Below, piece by piece: positions 62,185-64,000 of a stretch of 64,000 nucleotides of DNA. The notes beneath the pieces are model-generated. The model did not search any database. It saw nothing but the letters and a program-made list of their open reading frames with translations, and was not told the DNA's origin. The stretch covers positions 2,728,001 to 2,792,000 of the forward strand of contig JAHRBC010000005.1 in assembly GCA_022702545.1 (NCBI GenBank), written 5' to 3'. Source of the stretch: Phycomyces nitens (taxonomy: Eukaryota > Mucoromycota > Mucoromycetes > Mucorales > Phycomycetaceae). How positions within the stretch are numbered: the stretch's first letter is position 1; the number at the start of each line of letters is the position of its first letter. Position numbers and translations under genes: made by a program.

Positions 62185-64000
62185 ATGGGTTTGATCTCTT
62201 GGTTCTTGTTAATTTCGATTAAAATGATTTCCTTTAACCATCAATATGTATATTATATTACTCTAATTGCACTTGTGATCTACCTGTTTCTTGCAAATTT
62301 TGTCTCGGGCAGCTACGTTGGACCTTCAAAGGGCCTGGGATATATCCAATCTCGCTATAGTCCAGCTACATTTCTGCATGACATGAAGCTTTACAGTTAT
62401 GGCGGTCAAACTACTAAAACAGCTCCATCCAATATTTTCTCTGCTATATCTCTGTCAACAAAAAATGACTCAAAAGGAGAAATAGTCTACGAGAATGTCC
62501 CCCAAGCTAAGCTTGGTCCAATCTCTTCCTTTTCTCAGAGCGTTGTTCTTCCGGATGGCCACACGGTTTTAATGTTTACGGGATTTGATTACAATACTCT
62601 TACTGATGATGATATTATACATACATACATTTACAATATGGAATATCCGAATGGCTCCTGGGTTGAAACTTTTGCCGACAACAATCTGCCAGCACCAAGT
62701 GTACGCAGAGACTTTACGGCCACCTTGGCACCAAATGGAAAGGTCTATATATACGGTGGAAGAACCTACAGCATGAATCTGATATTCGGTGACTTTTGGT
62801 CTTTTGATCCAAATACATGGCAATATACAAATCTTACCCAGTCAGATCCACTTTACCGCTATGGATATACAGCCACAGCCCTTCCGTAAGTATTAAGATA
62901 CATTGTCACGAAATGACTAGTAACAATCCAAACCATTGTATAGAAATGGGCAGATTGTGTATATTGATGGAACTTTCCTTAAAGAAAACTCGGAACTTCA
63001 GGTTATTAATATGAATATAGTTTATATTTATGACACGATAACAGATACCTGGACGCAAAAGACTACCGTAGGTCAGCTAGTAGCAACTATGTGGGGCTCA
63101 AGTGCAGTATTGGGTAACTATAAATCACATTTTGAACACTTTGGATCCGTAAATGTACTTCAGGAAATTCTTAACGTATTTGTATGTAGGCCCAGACAAT
63201 AAAACAATCTTTGTGTTTGGCGGTAATGAATTTCTAGATATAATAAGTCAAACATACTGGTTATTAATAATCTGATCCAACACAGGAGGCGATATGAACA
63301 CATTCTACAACAGTATTTTTCTACTGGATACAAATACTTGGATATGGACAACCCCACATATAAGTGGAAACTATCCTACTGCTCGCGCCTATGCTTCCAT
63401 GGGATTTATTGATACAAATATCCTAGCAATTCTCTATGGTAACTAATCCATTAGAGTATGTAGTGTTATTAAACACCATTTGTATTATAGGAGGAGGACT
63501 AAACATTGGATACAGCGATACCAATATCCTTCGTATTGACGATCAAGGCAAGTTTTCATGGTTAAGTGGTCCAGACGACTATTTGAACTTGGATAGCTCT
63601 GAAAATATCCAAAGTGGAATGAGTGGAGGAGAGATTGCAGGAATAATTGTTGGTGTCTTAATTATTACAACAATTCTGGGATCCTGTGCCCGGAAGACAT
63701 TTAATTATGCTAATTACATACCGAATCTAATGCGAAACCTTGTATGGGATCAAAGGTAAGCGTATATCAATCCACACCTTGTATTGATTCTAATATTGTT
63801 TTAGGGGTGGAGAGCCAATATGGACCGAGATATCTCGATTGATAGTAAATCTTATCCTTACATTTTTATTCTTGGCCTATATTGTATTCTCCATTCGACA
63901 AGCCCTTGAAAGTCCAACAACAAGTATTACAATTCGTACAAAGACCTCGTCTGTGAGGGTCCCAGGTATTTACTCTAGAAACCCTTTGTACAATATGTGC
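62185..64000 (+). CDS. Kelch-repeat membrane protein (3' partial)
   Basis: Exons 62185-62885, 62944-63113, 63190-63222, 63286-63438, 63491-63755 and 63805-about 63965, then a probable intron and the window edge. An N-terminal hydrophobic segment (YYITLIALVIYLFLANFVSG) is a signal or anchor. Kelch blades follow: HDMKLYSYGGQTT, KVYIYGGRTYSMN with FWSFDPNTWQYT, QIVYIDGTF with YIYDTITDTWTQ, TIFVFGG, FYNSIFLLDTNTWIW and ILYGGGLN. Two transmembrane helices come next (GIIVGVLIITTILG and LIVNLILTFLFLAYIVF). Exon 3 is only 33 nt and encodes one blade strand. The beta-propeller probably faces outside. Function is unknown; membrane-anchored Kelch proteins of this build occur in Mucoromycota. A second in-frame ATG at 62224 is an alternative start. 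Confidence 0.85.

Overview
The window is nuclear DNA of an early-diverging filamentous fungus, most likely a mucoralean (Mucoromycota). This is inferred from four things. Genes are broken by many short (about 40-90 nt) GT-AG introns and separated by AT-rich DNA. There is an expanded family of HSPA12-type Hsp70 proteins, and there is a Shaker-like six-helix K+ channel and a TMEM18 homologue, both absent from the best-known yeasts. Tc1/IS630-type transposons match the kind common in Mucorales. No species can be named from sequence alone.

Layout. 1-7.2 kb is a compact housekeeping block on the plus strand: proteasome ATPase Rpt3 (5' end outside the window), an Rtg2-like Ppx/GppA protein and a peroxisomal Lon2 protease ending in the PTS1 tripeptide SHL. 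7.7-26.5 kb holds four HSPA12-like Hsp70 genes (A-D), all on the plus strand, whose exons 2-5 have identical lengths (79/212/515/580 nt). Genes C and D lie in a direct segmental duplication of about 4 kb (16383-20404 and 23089-27022). The copies are separated by a 2.7-kb spacer with a decayed zinc-knuckle retroelement ORF. The duplication also copied the last exon of the checkpoint-clamp gene rad9, whose full-length copy lies on the minus strand at 26873-28205. 30.1-30.8 kb encodes a GPI-anchored Kre9/Knh1-type wall protein. 30.8-39.3 kb is an AT-rich gene desert. 39.3-41.0 kb is a Hal4/Hal5-type kinase. 41.2-44.4 kb is a TA-flanked Tc1/mariner-type element with unusually long (about 0.5 kb) inverted repeats and an unexplained internal plus-strand segment. 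45.0-46.7 kb is the voltage-gated K+ channel (minus). 48.0-53.6 kb carries an F-box/LRR-like protein, a DNAJC3/P58IPK-type ER co-chaperone (minus), a divergent TMEM18-like gene and a secreted CAP/PR-1 protein. 53.7-62.1 kb is repeat-rich: two decayed Tc1 transposases, a tRNA-derived SINE candidate and a 0.85-kb minisatellite of 14-bp units. 62.2-64.0 kb begins a Kelch-repeat membrane protein that runs off the window.

Functional themes are proteostasis (Rpt3, Lon2, four Hsp70-like proteins, DNAJC3) and membrane or ion physiology (K+ channel, Hal-type kinase, Kelch membrane protein). The most informative signals are the Hsp70/rad9 duplication, which supplies an internal control for a one-base frameshift in rad9; GC-AG and AAG-acceptor introns; and the long-TIR transposon. 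All exon coordinates were derived by hand from reading frame, splice sites and family conservation.
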